From Saprospiraceae bacterium (GTDB lineage: Bacteria > Bacteroidota > Bacteroidia > Chitinophagales > Saprospiraceae), in contig JADKAS010000021.1 of the NCBI GenBank assembly GCA_016715245.1, positions 1 to 34,538 on the forward strand: 34,538 bases of DNA, read 5' to 3'. A model generated the notes under the pieces. That model was not told the DNA's origin. It did no database searches and saw only the letters and a list, made by a program, of their open reading frames with translations. A program made the translations under genes and the position numbers. Shown piece by piece: positions 25,788 to 34,285 of the stretch (positions within the stretch are counted from its first letter, which is position 1; each line of letters opens with the position of its first letter).

Positions 25788-26168
25788 TTAATTATGATTT
25801 CCCATAATTTTTAGCAACATAATTGTGGCAATATTTTTTGCCCTTTCTTTTAGCAGTTCAGTATTTTTGCCGGAGTACAACTCATCCACTGTTTCAAAAA
25901 AAAGCTTTATCCAATGATCAAAATGTCCTGCATTCATAGGATTTCTGGAATTGGCCATCATGTGTTTTGCCATTGGATTTCCTGAGTAATTTCCGGTATG
26001 GAATAAAACATTATCCCAAAAATCATACATTACAGGCAAGTGTTTTACCCAATCAACATGAGAAAACATAAAACCGATCATTGAGTCCTTCTTCACTTTT
26101 TCATAAAAAGTATTAACTAAGATTTCAATATCGTTGCGGTTTTTAATATCAGACTTTGCCATATTCAT
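25788..26168 (-). CDS. Group III truncated hemoglobin
   Basis: Small heme protein of 126 residues that may bind NO or O2. Typical TrHbIII features: FYEKVKKDSMIGFMF, HLPVMYDFWDNVLF (distal pocket), NPMAKHMMANSRNPMNAGHF with the proximal His region, HWIKLFFETVDELYSG and AKNIATIMLLKIM. It is the last gene of the nos operon, 21 bases after the cupin gene. Together with nos and the NOD-like enzyme a role in NO scavenging or intracellular NO/O2 delivery is plausible but not shown. Confidence 0.92.
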   Translation of the reverse strand: MNMAKSDIKNRNDIEILVNTFYEKVKKDSMIGFMFSHVDWVKHLPVMYDFWDNVLFHTGNYSGNPMAKHMMANSRNPMNAGHFDHWIKLFFETVDELYSGKNTELLKERAKNIATIMLLKIMGNHN

Positions 26169-26189
26169 TGATTTTCAAAAAATAAAAAG

Positions 26190-26491
26190 CTAACATTTTA
26201 TAAGCATACAAAGACTGTCTTCTTCGGCATATACTTCGTGTATAACGTCGACAGGAATGTCCTGATAATCAAATTTTTTAAAGGATTTTCATATTCTTCC
26301 TGAATGTACTTTACAGCTCCGCTTAAAACCAAAAGCCTTGCCGGGACGTGGGTTTTATGTTTTTGGAGTGTCATACCTTTGTTAAAACCTATAAGCAAAA
26401 TTTTACTCTCACCAGGAATTATAAAGATCCGTGCCACAGGGTTATGAGCCGTTTGAAGTTTTTCATTGATTTCATTAATGATAGTATTCAT
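26190..26491 (-). CDS. Small cupin-domain protein in the nos operon (one indel)
   Basis: About 100 residues forming a single cupin barrel: VARIFIIPGESKILLIGFNK, then HKTHVPARLLVLSGAVKYIQ (HxTHVPA...L.L.G), then one base too many in an A run near 26281 and the true tail FDYQDIPVDVIHEVYAEEDS ending in IKC at 26190-26192. The metal-site His would be in KHKTH and VIHEV. Start overlaps the nosY stop (ATGA at 26488-26491), so it is translationally coupled. Function unknown; such cupins recur near nitrogen-oxide genes in Bacteroidota. Confidence 0.8.
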
Positions 26492-27255
26492 AAGTCTTTC
26501 TTTTTAAATAATCTAAGAGATAACAGGTAAGGAATCAAAATCCAAAACATCATCAGTAAGAGTGACGTCATATATCCGACCGGAGTACCGAAAAGTTTTT
26601 TGAATATTGCACCTGTATATCCCATAAGAGCGGCTACGTCTATCTGTAGGAGAACCTGAATTCTTGCCAGATCAACCGGGTTGAGAGCAGACAGAATTAC
26701 CATTATTTTTTCAATAGGATAATCGGCGTACTGGAACATAAAAAATAAAACCAAGCCGTCGTACATCAGAGATAAAAACAGCCATAACATGATAGACAAT
26801 CCTATACCTTTGGCCTTGTCCCGCATCAGGATAAAACACAACATGGCTATGGAAACAAACACTGTAGTGAGTAGTATTCCTGCCAATATAACTACCAATG
26901 CTGTTTTCGGAGCAATAAAAATCATAATAGGAATGCCGATTCCGATAATAAATGCAGCATTTAAAGCCACTGCCAACCCAATAAATAAAGAATTCCAGAT
27001 AGATGACCTTTTGACTGGCTGACTCACCAGCAATTCAATAAACTCTGTACTGTTGTACATATAGATATTAGCAAAAATAACGGAAACCAGAGGCACTATG
27101 AGCAAAATGATATTGAGCATTGATAATATGCCTTTGGAGACATTATCTTCAAGGCTGAATATACTCCATGAAAAACCACATAAAACTAAAGTGTACAGTA
27201 AAACAATCCTGTTTTTCAGGATATCGGAAATGATGAATGTGGTAATTCCTTTCAT
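26488..27255 (-). CDS. nosY: Copper/sulfur ABC transporter permease for N2O reductase maturation
   Basis: Membrane part of the NosDFY complex required to build the CuZ cluster of NosZ. 255 residues, six hydrophobic helices: NRIVLLYTLVLCGFSWSIF, LSMLNIILLIVPLVSVIFAN, LFIGLAVALNAAFIIGIGIP, ALVVILAGILLTTVFVSIAM, a GIGLSIMLWLFLSLMYDGLV helix and a last helix before SLRLFKKKDL. The YMYNSTEFIELLVSQPVKRS cytoplasmic loop is typical of NosY/ABC-2 permeases. Start overlaps the nosF stop by four bases (ATGA). Confidence 0.92.
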   Translation of the reverse strand: MKGITTFIISDILKNRIVLLYTLVLCGFSWSIFSLEDNVSKGILSMLNIILLIVPLVSVIFANIYMYNSTEFIELLVSQPVKRSSIWNSLFIGLAVALNAAFIIGIGIPIMIFIAPKTALVVILAGILLTTVFVSIAMLCFILMRDKAKGIGLSIMLWLFLSLMYDGLVLFFMFQYADYPIEKIMVILSALNPVDLARIQVLLQIDVAALMGYTGAIFKKLFGTPVGYMTSLLLMMFWILIPYLLSLRLFKKKDL

Positions 27256-27965
27256 GATGCTGCACCTGATTTCAGTAATGTATGAATGGCTTTGGAGACC
27301 CTTTTTTCACCCGTTTCTTCAAATAGAGTTTTGATGGATTTGTTAAATACCACAACAGATTCCTCCATAAAAATTATATTGGTAAGTAGATCATCCAATT
27401 CACTGAGTAAATGCGATGTAATGAGAATTAATTTGCCTTTTTCCCTTTCCTTTATGATTTTTTCTCTGAGAATTTCAGAAGATATAGGGTCGAGCCCGGC
27501 TGTGGGTTCGTCGAGAATCAATACAGTTGGGTTGAATAAAAAAGCCAGCGTTGCACTTACTTTTTGAGTTGTTCCACCGGAAAGAGTGCGCATCTTTTTT
27601 TCGGCAATTTTTTCCATTCCAAATGCGTCATATAGTTCTTTATCTTCTGTTCCTTTGTATTTACGTATGTTTTTTATCATCTTAATCACTTGACTTACGG
27701 TCATATTTTCAGGGTATCTTCCGATTTGTGGCATGTAGCCGATGTTGTTTTTGTACAAAACATCACCTTTTATATTTTTCCCTTCAAAAAGTATTTCACC
27801 TTTTGTTGGAACCACCATACTCAATATGTTTTTAATAAGGGTTGTTTTACCACAAGCATTCGGACCGATCAACCCTATACAACTTCCTGCCGGCAAATAC
27901 AGCGAAACATCTTTTAGTGCCGTTGTTTTTCCGAAGGTATTATAGAGATTTATTATTTCAATCAT
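27252..27965 (-). CDS. nosF: ABC transporter ATPase for N2O reductase maturation
   Basis: Cytoplasmic ATPase that powers NosDFY. Walker A GPNACGKTTLIKNIL, Q-loop GYMPQIGRYPENMTVSQVI, signature LSGGTTQKVSATLAFL, Walker B PTVLILDEPTAGLDPIS and the H-loop LITSHLLSELDDL, in order within 237 residues. Walker A has Ala-Cys instead of the more common Ser-Gly. Overlaps nosD upstream and nosY downstream by four bases each. Confidence 0.95.
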   Translation of the reverse strand: MIEIINLYNTFGKTTALKDVSLYLPAGSCIGLIGPNACGKTTLIKNILSMVVPTKGEILFEGKNIKGDVLYKNNIGYMPQIGRYPENMTVSQVIKMIKNIRKYKGTEDKELYDAFGMEKIAEKKMRTLSGGTTQKVSATLAFLFNPTVLILDEPTAGLDPISSEILREKIIKEREKGKLILITSHLLSELDDLLTNIIFMEESVVVFNKSIKTLFEETGEKRVSKAIHTLLKSGAAS

Positions 27966-29211
27966 AAGTCGTAGGCTTTTAGAACGGGTTTGTTATATCT
28001 GAAATTTTCCGGTGTAATGCAGGGAATTAATTTTTCTGTTCTTTCCAGCAAGGTAACCATAAAACTTCTGAAAAGCAACATAGCAATCGGGTTATTTTCA
28101 ATGATAGAGGAATATACATTCCAAAAAGGTGAAAAGGGTACATCTCCGAATTGATCTTTGTTCAGATCGTAACCTTCATACTTGTCCCAAAAATTTCTGT
28201 CAAAAGAATTTAATACAAGACTTCCGTTAGTACTTACATCAAAAGTATTACCTGTAAAATTGTTTTCAGTTACTGTATTTTCCATACAGTTGGCCTGAAT
28301 CTTCAGACCCCATCCATTGTTTGTAAAAACGTTATATTTGATAAGTATACGATTTGCCCCTTCCAGAAAAAGGGCTGCCGTATTGTGTAAAAACCGGTTG
28401 CCAACAATCTCTGCATCTGAAATTTCCTTAAGGAGTATACCATAGGATGCGTCGCCGACACTGTTTTTGAAGGTGTTATTATACATCACCACTTTTTTTG
28501 TATACATAACTGCTACACCGGCTCCGTTTCCATCAAAAACATTATTGATATAGGAATCATCATTTGAAAACATAAAATGGAGTCCGTAACGGATGTTGTA
28601 TTTAGAGATGTTACGCCAGATTATGGAATTAGTTACAAATTCAAAATAAATACCGTCTCTGTGCCCCTGAATATAATTTCCGATAATCTGAAACTATCGG
28701 ATTTCCAGCAATGGATGCCATTACCTATTTGTTGTTCTTCGACACCGTATGCTTTGATTTTGTTATTTTTATCAGGATGTTTTTCGAAATTTATATAAAT
28801 ACTGAAAAGTTGTTTTCGAGAATATTGTTTTCAATAACAATATTTTGGGCGTCATATACTTTATTCCACCCAGATCGTTAAGGGTTCCGTAACCTGAATT
28901 CTGAACGGTAAAACCTTTAAAAACCACATTGTCTGATCGAATGGAGACGACTTCGTATTTTTTATCTCCGTCAATAACAGGATTATTAATTCCCAACATG
29001 ACAATTTTTTTGTTGATAATTATGTTGCCTTCTTTATAAAGACTGTGGTAAACAAACACACTGTCTCCGTCGGCTGCTGTGAGCAAGGCAGGTCGGATTG
29101 AACGAAATTCTTTGCCGGGACCTATGTGTATATTTTTTGCTTCAAGAGTTAAGCCTGTTACAATAAAAAAAAAACAAAATTAATATATACCCAACCAATC
29201 CGGAAGCGCAT
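27962..29211 (-). CDS. nosD: Periplasmic copper-processing protein NosD (frameshifted)
   Basis: Parallel beta-helix (CASH/PbH1) protein that works with NosF and NosY in CuZ assembly. Start MRFRIGWVYINFVFFFIVTG at 29211, overlapping the nosL stop. Then EAKNIHIGPGKEFRSIRPAL, INKKIVMLGINNPVIDGDKK, a frame change near 28845 into VYDAQNIVIENNILENNFFS, another near 28690, and from 28573 an intact frame with beta-helix rungs (FSNDDSYINNVFDGNGAGVA, ISDAEIVGNRFLHNTAALFL, ENTVTENNFTGNTFDVSTNG) and the NosD ending NFWDKYEGYDLNKDQFGDVP. Indels are in T or A runs and are probably errors. The N-terminal helix is an uncleaved or cleaved export signal. Confidence 0.92.
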
Positions 29212-29636
29212 CAGTTATTTTTTATCTGGTTCCAGTCTGTTCTTTCAGCGGACGTTTTCAACCTGTATTCTTCTGCTTCTGCTTCTGTTTTAAAGGCTGC
29301 AATATCTCCGGCCATCGGACTTTTAAGGCTTCCGCCTTTGATGTAAAAAGCTGTTTCTGCCGGAATCAGTTCGTTGTCACCCGGGTAATTATGTACATAA
29401 AAATTTTTTACTTCTTTATCAGGATTTTCTTTGTTAAATGATACCATACAAGTAATATCGTCAAAATGGAAATATCTTCCTTTTTTTGTTAATATCTGAG
29501 CAGCAAATGGCCTTCTGAAATATTCATTTTGCAAAATGCACAGGTATCAGAATGCAAATTTATTTTGAGGTCATTACGTTTACAGGAGAAAAACCCATAA
29601 AGGCACTAAAAAAATTAAGGTATTAATGGATTTAGT
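29211..29636 (-). CDS. nosL: Copper chaperone lipoprotein NosL (frameshifted)
   Basis: Delivers Cu(I) for NosZ assembly. The Cu site DTCAFCKMNIS (about 29520-29550) lies in a frame different from the rest: one base is lost at about 29515, after which the frame continues AAQILTKKGRYFHFDDITCM, VSFNKENPDKEVKNFYVHNY, the YIKGGSLKSPMAGDIAAFKT loop and DWNQIKNN to the stop at 29211-29213. Upstream the reading KSINTLIFLVPLWVFL before SCKRND looks like a lipoprotein signal, but the start codon is not visible (ACT at 29634-29636 where ATG is expected). It overlaps the end of the preceding membrane-protein frame because of these indels, and nosD starts at its stop. Confidence 0.85.
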
Positions 29637-30221
29637 CCGACCTGAACGATTCAGAAATCCCGAAAGTTGCAGATAAACAAAACCAATAAGCAGGCCTCCT
29701 AAGAGCATGAGCCATCCTCCTGTATCAGGAATGGAAAAGGCACCAAAATTGAGCAGTTGTTTGAACCCAATCAACGGAGGTTGGTAAGCCATACCAGGAA
29801 CAATAATAGCAGCAGTCGGGTCGAGATTGTGGCCATATTCGTATTCCCATCTCCAAAAGTCGTACATAGCCAGTACTCCAAATGCGGCAAATACTATTAA
29901 TAAAACCAAAACGGATTTTTTACTTTTAAGAAACAAACCTGTAGCTATAGACCATAGCCCGAAAAATCCTATGATGTATGGAAGCACCGTAAACTCTATA
30001 AATTCTTCAGCGTGGAGGGTTTTCATTCCGATATAATGGTTTAGACCATTTATGATTTCAACTTCTCCACCCATTCGATTGGCATAGATAAGTAAAGCAA
30101 GTCCTTCCGGATATTGAGGAGCATCCAGTTCAATGCGCCAGATAGGAAAATAAACGGCTGATAAAATACAAAGACCAGCCACTATCAGTAAAATAACTGA
30201 TGATTTTGGAAATGATTTCAT
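29580..30221 (-). CDS. Five-helix membrane protein of Bacteroidota nos clusters
   Basis: Unnamed membrane protein found between nosZ and nosL in many clade II nos loci. MKSFPKSSVILLIVAGLCIL, then a large periplasmic loop (WRIELDAPQYPEGLALLIYA to the LNHYIGMKTLHAEEFIEF part, with two His), and four further helices (PYIIGFFGLWSIATGLFL, KSVLVLLIVFAAFGVLAMYD, GWLMLLGGLLIGFVYLQLSG). WRWEYEYGHNLDPTAAI and PPLIGFKQLLNF are conserved in this group. The last ~18 residues (after GRT) probably belong to the NosL signal peptide and result from an indel. Role unknown: perhaps electron or copper supply. Confidence 0.75.
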   Translation of the reverse strand: MKSFPKSSVILLIVAGLCILSAVYFPIWRIELDAPQYPEGLALLIYANRMGGEVEIINGLNHYIGMKTLHAEEFIEFTVLPYIIGFFGLWSIATGLFLKSKKSVLVLLIVFAAFGVLAMYDFWRWEYEYGHNLDPTAAIIVPGMAYQPPLIGFKQLLNFGAFSIPDTGGWLMLLGGLLIGFVYLQLSGFLNRSGRTKSINTLIFLVPLWVFLL

Positions 30222-30286
30222 GATGAAAATTGTAATTTAAGAAAAATACTGTTTTAAACAGACTGAAAAGCACCTTGTTGAATTAA

Positions 30287-30319
30287 AAGAGGACAGAAAA
30301 GTATCCTTTCTGTCCTCTT
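30287..30319 (-). terminator. Stem-loop after nosZ
   Basis: Stem AAGAGGACAGAAA/TTTCTGTCCTCTT (30287-30299 and 30307-30319), 7-base loop, with a short T stretch in the minus-strand direction. Lies 30 bases after the nosZ stop inside the operon. It could lower expression of the maturation genes relative to nosZ (partial terminator) or stabilise the upstream mRNA. Confidence 0.7.
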
Positions 30320-30348
30320 CTTTTTTATTAGCACATTAAAATGTTTTA

Positions 30349-32340
30349 TTATTGTGCTGGTTTTTCTTCGGACGATGCCTGTTTTCCGACGTGGAAAGTG
30401 AGTGGAGTTTTACTTCCTGCTGGTGAAACCCTCACATATCCCTGCATTTCCTGATGAAGGGCACTACAGAAGTCTGTACAATACATAGGGAATATTCCTA
30501 CTCTGTCAGGTACCCATTTTAAGGTTGTTGTTTCACCTGGCATGATCAGTAATTCTGCATTATTGGCGCCTTTGACACCGAATCCATGAGGAACGTCCCA
30601 GTCCTGCTCGAGGTTGGTCACATGGAAGTAAACTTCATCACCCATTCTGACACCTTCAATGTTGTCCGGTGAAAAGTGAGATCGAACGGCAGTCATATAT
30701 ACATGTACTTTATTACCTTCTCTCACTACTTTCGATTCGGATTCACCTTTGGCAACTCTAGGGTGTTTATTTTCACCGATAGGATATATTTTAAGTTGAC
30801 CATTATTTCTTATCAGTTCAGCTGGTGCTGCCTGAGCATAATGTGGTTCACCAATGGTAGGAAAGTCGAGTATCATCTGCATTTTTTCACCACTGATGTC
30901 AAAAAGCTGTGCACTTTGTGTAAGTTCAGGACCAGTAGGTAAATATCTGTCTTTAGTGATTTTGTTGTAAGCAATCAAATATTTAGGAGATGGTTTTCTT
31001 GTATTTCCTCCAGGGATACAAAGGTGACCTACAGAATAAAAAGTAGGTACTCTGTCGACCACAGCCAAGTCTTTAATATTCCATTTTACAACTTCAGAAG
31101 ATACAAAAAATGAGGTGTAAGCAAACCCTTTACCATCAAACTCCGTATGTAAAGGGCCCAATCCCGGTTTTTTGACTTCACCGTATAAAGCTTCTTCGTA
31201 TTTGATGACTGGAATACCACCGTATTCACCATCATAGGCTTTATTCGCTATAGCTTTTTGTAATTTATCAAAACTGAAAACAGGTATTACAGCTGCCAGT
31301 TTTCCACTTCCTACTATGTATTCTCCTGTTGGGTCCACATCACATCCGTGAGGAGATTTAGGGCATGGAATCATATAACATATATCTTTGAGTGTGGCCA
31401 CATCCAGAACAGTTACTTCATTTTTAATAGTTGAAGTTCCGGTATGTGTTTGTTCATCCCATACATTATGTGCATACTTAACTTTTTGTTTAACACCTTT
31501 CCCTGCTTTAAGATATTCTTCAGCTTTTTTCCAGTTGACAGCCATGATAAAATCCTTATCCTTTTGTGAAGCGTTTACTTCAAGCAAAGTGTTAGCTTGT
31601 TCGGTATTATAGCATGAAAAGAAAAACCATCCGTGAGATTTATCTCTTCCACATCTGGCAAGGTCAAAATTGACACCCGGAGTTTTTAACTGGAAAGCAA
31701 TGTCCATTTTACCTGACTCTTTATCAACACTTACAAAGGAAATGTGACCTTTAAAATTTTCTTTATATGTAGAAATCGGAACATCACCGTTTGCATAATC
31801 CGAAGGAACACTGAAACGGGTACCAGCGACGATATATTCGGAATTTTCTGTTCCGAAAGGAGAACTGTGGTTACCTCCACTATTTGGCAATTCAATGATT
31901 TCTGCTGTTTTGAAAGATTTCAGATCTATCCGGGCAAGTCGTGGCGTATTGTTTGCATTGCCGAAAGCCCATTTACCATTGATTTCTCCATTGGTTTGGG
32001 ACAATTCAACATGGTGTAAGTCATCCCAAGGCACAAATCCATGAGATGTATTCAACATTGGTTTAGTTTCTTCACTGTAACCCCATCCCTTTTCAGGGTC
32101 AACAGAAAAAACAGGGATGACACGGAATAAACGACCGCTTGGAAGACCATAAACCGACATCTGACCGCTGAAACCTCCACTTACAAAATTATAATATTCA
32201 TCGTATTGTCCGGGAGCGACGAAAGATTTTACTGCTGAATCTCCTTTCACTGAAGTTCCGGCATTTTTTGGACGACATGATGTCATAAAAACAAATGCTG
32301 CCATCGCTAGCATTACAAAAATTAATACTTTGGTTTTCAT
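30349..32340 (-). CDS. nosZ: Nitrous oxide reductase, clade II (Sec-type)
   Basis: Periplasmic two-copper-centre enzyme reducing N2O to N2. The 663-residue protein has a Sec/lipoprotein-like signal (MTSC at residue 22) instead of the Tat signal of clade I, which marks it as clade II. Seven-bladed propeller with CuZ His ligands in WDDLHHVELSQ, the SPHGCDVDPTG and GPLHTEF regions, SVGHLCIPGG and GEPHYAQAAP. C-terminal cupredoxin with the CuA motif CTDFCSALHQEM (Cys621, Cys625, His629, Met632). Directly preceded by its cytochrome c gene (14-base gap) and followed by maturation genes. Uninterrupted frame. Confidence 0.97.
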   Translation of the reverse strand: MKTKVLIFVMLAMAAFVFMTSCRPKNAGTSVKGDSAVKSFVAPGQYDEYYNFVSGGFSGQMSVYGLPSGRLFRVIPVFSVDPEKGWGYSEETKPMLNTSHGFVPWDDLHHVELSQTNGEINGKWAFGNANNTPRLARIDLKSFKTAEIIELPNSGGNHSSPFGTENSEYIVAGTRFSVPSDYANGDVPISTYKENFKGHISFVSVDKESGKMDIAFQLKTPGVNFDLARCGRDKSHGWFFFSCYNTEQANTLLEVNASQKDKDFIMAVNWKKAEEYLKAGKGVKQKVKYAHNVWDEQTHTGTSTIKNEVTVLDVATLKDICYMIPCPKSPHGCDVDPTGEYIVGSGKLAAVIPVFSFDKLQKAIANKAYDGEYGGIPVIKYEEALYGEVKKPGLGPLHTEFDGKGFAYTSFFVSSEVVKWNIKDLAVVDRVPTFYSVGHLCIPGGNTRKPSPKYLIAYNKITKDRYLPTGPELTQSAQLFDISGEKMQMILDFPTIGEPHYAQAAPAELIRNNGQLKIYPIGENKHPRVAKGESESKVVREGNKVHVYMTAVRSHFSPDNIEGVRMGDEVYFHVTNLEQDWDVPHGFGVKGANNAELLIMPGETTTLKWVPDRVGIFPMYCTDFCSALHQEMQGYVRVSPAGSKTPLTFHVGKQASSEEKPAQ

Positions 32341-32355
32341 TTTATTGGATTTAAA

Positions 32356-32841
32356 TTATTTAACACCGTCATTTTTACGCATATACTCGAGGATATTTCT
32401 TGCTTCTTCTTCATTCAGACTTTGGTTGGGCATTCGTACAAGGCAAAGTTCAAGTTGAGCCTGAAGTTCAGGGTCTTTATCAATCATAGGTTCAGGATTG
32501 GTAATAAAATTCATAATCCAGGAAGCAGCTCTTCTTTGTGTAACCCCTTTCCAACCAGGACCAACCAATCTTTCGTCTGTAACTTTATGGCAGGAAGTAC
32601 ATTTTACTCCTGCAGCTTTTTCACCTGCATCTGCCATAGGTACATTAAGGGCAGCATCAATTGTCAGGTTACTTTCATTAAATTTTCCTTCCCCTCTTTT
32701 CGGATCATAATCGGAGGTTGATGCTTCTGTTGTTGTCCCAGGAGCATTTTCAGTTGTGCCTGGGGCGGAAGTTTGTTTATTGCCGCAAGCAAAAATAAAT
32801 GCTGAGGCTAGTAAGGCGGTTAGAATTTTGAATTTAAACAT
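32356..32841 (-). CDS. Monoheme cytochrome c lipoprotein of the nos operon
   Basis: Probable electron donor to NosZ. Lipoprotein signal with Cys19 (FIFAC), a Thr/Ala/Pro-rich linker to about residue 45, then a cytochrome c fold with CTSCH at residues 81-85, GPGWKGVTQR and a late Met (LVRMPNQSL) as axial ligand candidate. Members of this group head clade II nos operons. First gene of the operon; the promoter and Crp/Fnr-type operator lie just upstream. Confidence 0.92.
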   Translation of the reverse strand: MFKFKILTALLASAFIFACGNKQTSAPGTTENAPGTTTEASTSDYDPKRGEGKFNESNLTIDAALNVPMADAGEKAAGVKCTSCHKVTDERLVGPGWKGVTQRRAASWIMNFITNPEPMIDKDPELQAQLELCLVRMPNQSLNEEEARNILEYMRKNDGVK

Positions 32842-32864
32842 TTTAATAAGATTTTAATTTGGCA

Positions 32865-32911
32865 CAAAGGTGAGCATAAGTAATATCTGATTTTATGACC
32901 CGAGTCATAAA
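32865..32911 (-). promoter_or_regulatory. Crp/Fnr-type operator and -7 element of the nos operon
   Basis: Perfect palindrome TTTATGACCCGAGTCATAAA (32892-32911; 8-4-8, TGA-N6-TCA core). On the minus strand the -7-like CACCTTTG is at 32865-32872, so the operator centre (32901.5) is 36.5 bases from its last G, about -40.5 from the predicted transcription start. No -33 element. Same layout as the crp and fasciclin promoters. Confidence 0.85.
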
Positions 32912-33093
32912 GTATTGAAGGAAGAACATTATTAATTTTGGAAAATCATCAGGTTTGCCAAATGAGTTTTTGACAAGTAAAATAGTCAGCATAATTTATA
33001 TGATCTTAAAACGAAAAACCTTTTTCATCATTTAAGAAAAATGACAATAATAGTCGGCTTTATGAACGTTTTATATTATAAAGGATATAAATT

Positions 33094-34284
33094 TTACTTC
33101 GTTATCTTTCTCGAAGTGGAATGTGATAAGTCAATTTTTTCCTCATGACAGACAATATTTTCCAATGCGACCAAACCTGGAGTTTGCCTTTTTCAATAGA
33201 GCCGAGGCTGTCATCAAAACCAAGTGCTTCGGCACCATTGGAAGTAGCCCAGGTTATCAGTGAAGTAAGCGGAACATAGGAAGCGTATTTGTGTATGGTT
33301 TTGATTTCTTCCCATATGGAAAGTTGCCAGTTGGAAGTAAGGCTATCCGTTCCAATGGTCATTTTAGCGCCCCTGTTTATAAAATTTTGGTACACAGGAA
33401 GCCGGTTTTCGATGAAAAGATTCGCGTTGGGGCAGGTAGCCCAATACACCTTGTCCGACCAATTCTGAGCTGCTGCAATGTCTTCTTCCGTGCTCAGGGT
33501 ATTGTGTACAAATAAAGTTTTGTGGAGCGGGTTCAGGTTTGAAATGGCATGGTGGATGGAGGTCTTTTGATCTGGCAAAAAATCATCTATGGAAAATCCG
33601 AAATTTTTAAAAAATTCAACAAAACCGCCTGATTTGTTGAGAAATAATTCGTTTTCATCCGGGGTCTCCTGATTATGGATGGAAACAGTTTTATTACCGG
33701 TATTTGCCGCATTCAGCAGTTTGTAAAGTTGGTCACTTACTGTATAAGGTGCATGGGGTACAGCACTTTTTTTATTTTTATTGTTTTCTGAAAAAGTATG
33801 GTAGACCGACATATACTGATCGAAAAAAGTCCTGGCCAGATGAGGTTGAAGGAAATCAAACATTTCCACAAAAAGTATAATACCTGATGTTACTTTGTTC
33901 TTTGGTAAAGGAAGTATCAGATTTGTTGGAAATGTCACCAACGGCCACGATACCGTTTTCATACATTTCCCTGTCAGCAACCTGTATGGCTTCAAGAATT
34001 TTTTCAATCGGAATTTCCCTAAAACTTACCACCTGTTGCAGAAAAGGCAGGAGTCCGGTTCCGGTATCCACTTTCCCCTTCATATGAGACAACTCCAGAT
34101 GGCAATGTGTGTTTACAAAACCGGGACAAATCCATCCTTTGACAAATAAAATATCATCTTTTGTGGCAGGTAGCGGCTCAATGGAAAGGATCGTATCATT
34201 TTCGTTTGTAATTATACAAACATCATGCAGGATTCCACCTTTTCCGTCATAAATTTTATCAGCTGAATATTTATAAAATGGCAT
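33094..34284 (-). CDS. Metal-dependent amidohydrolase (deaminase/chlorohydrolase-like), frameshifted
   Basis: TIM-barrel hydrolase of the ATZ/TRZ or adenosine-deaminase-like group. Start MPFYKYSADKIYDGKGGILH at 34284; metal ligands NTHCHLELSH (HxH), VPHAPYTVS, SIHNQETPDE (His-x-x-Glu region), a VHNT stretch, WATCPNANLFIENRLPVY and IGTDSLTSNWQLSIWEE (metal Asp). The frame is broken near 33870 and again near 33175; in the last frame the end reads LVALENIVCHEEKIDLSHST and stops at 33094-33096. Bacteroidota proteins of this type have been linked to futalosine (menaquinone) or purine deamination, but the substrate cannot be assigned here. It lies 1 base after the DUF1015 gene stop. Confidence 0.85.
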
Positions 34285-34285
34285 A

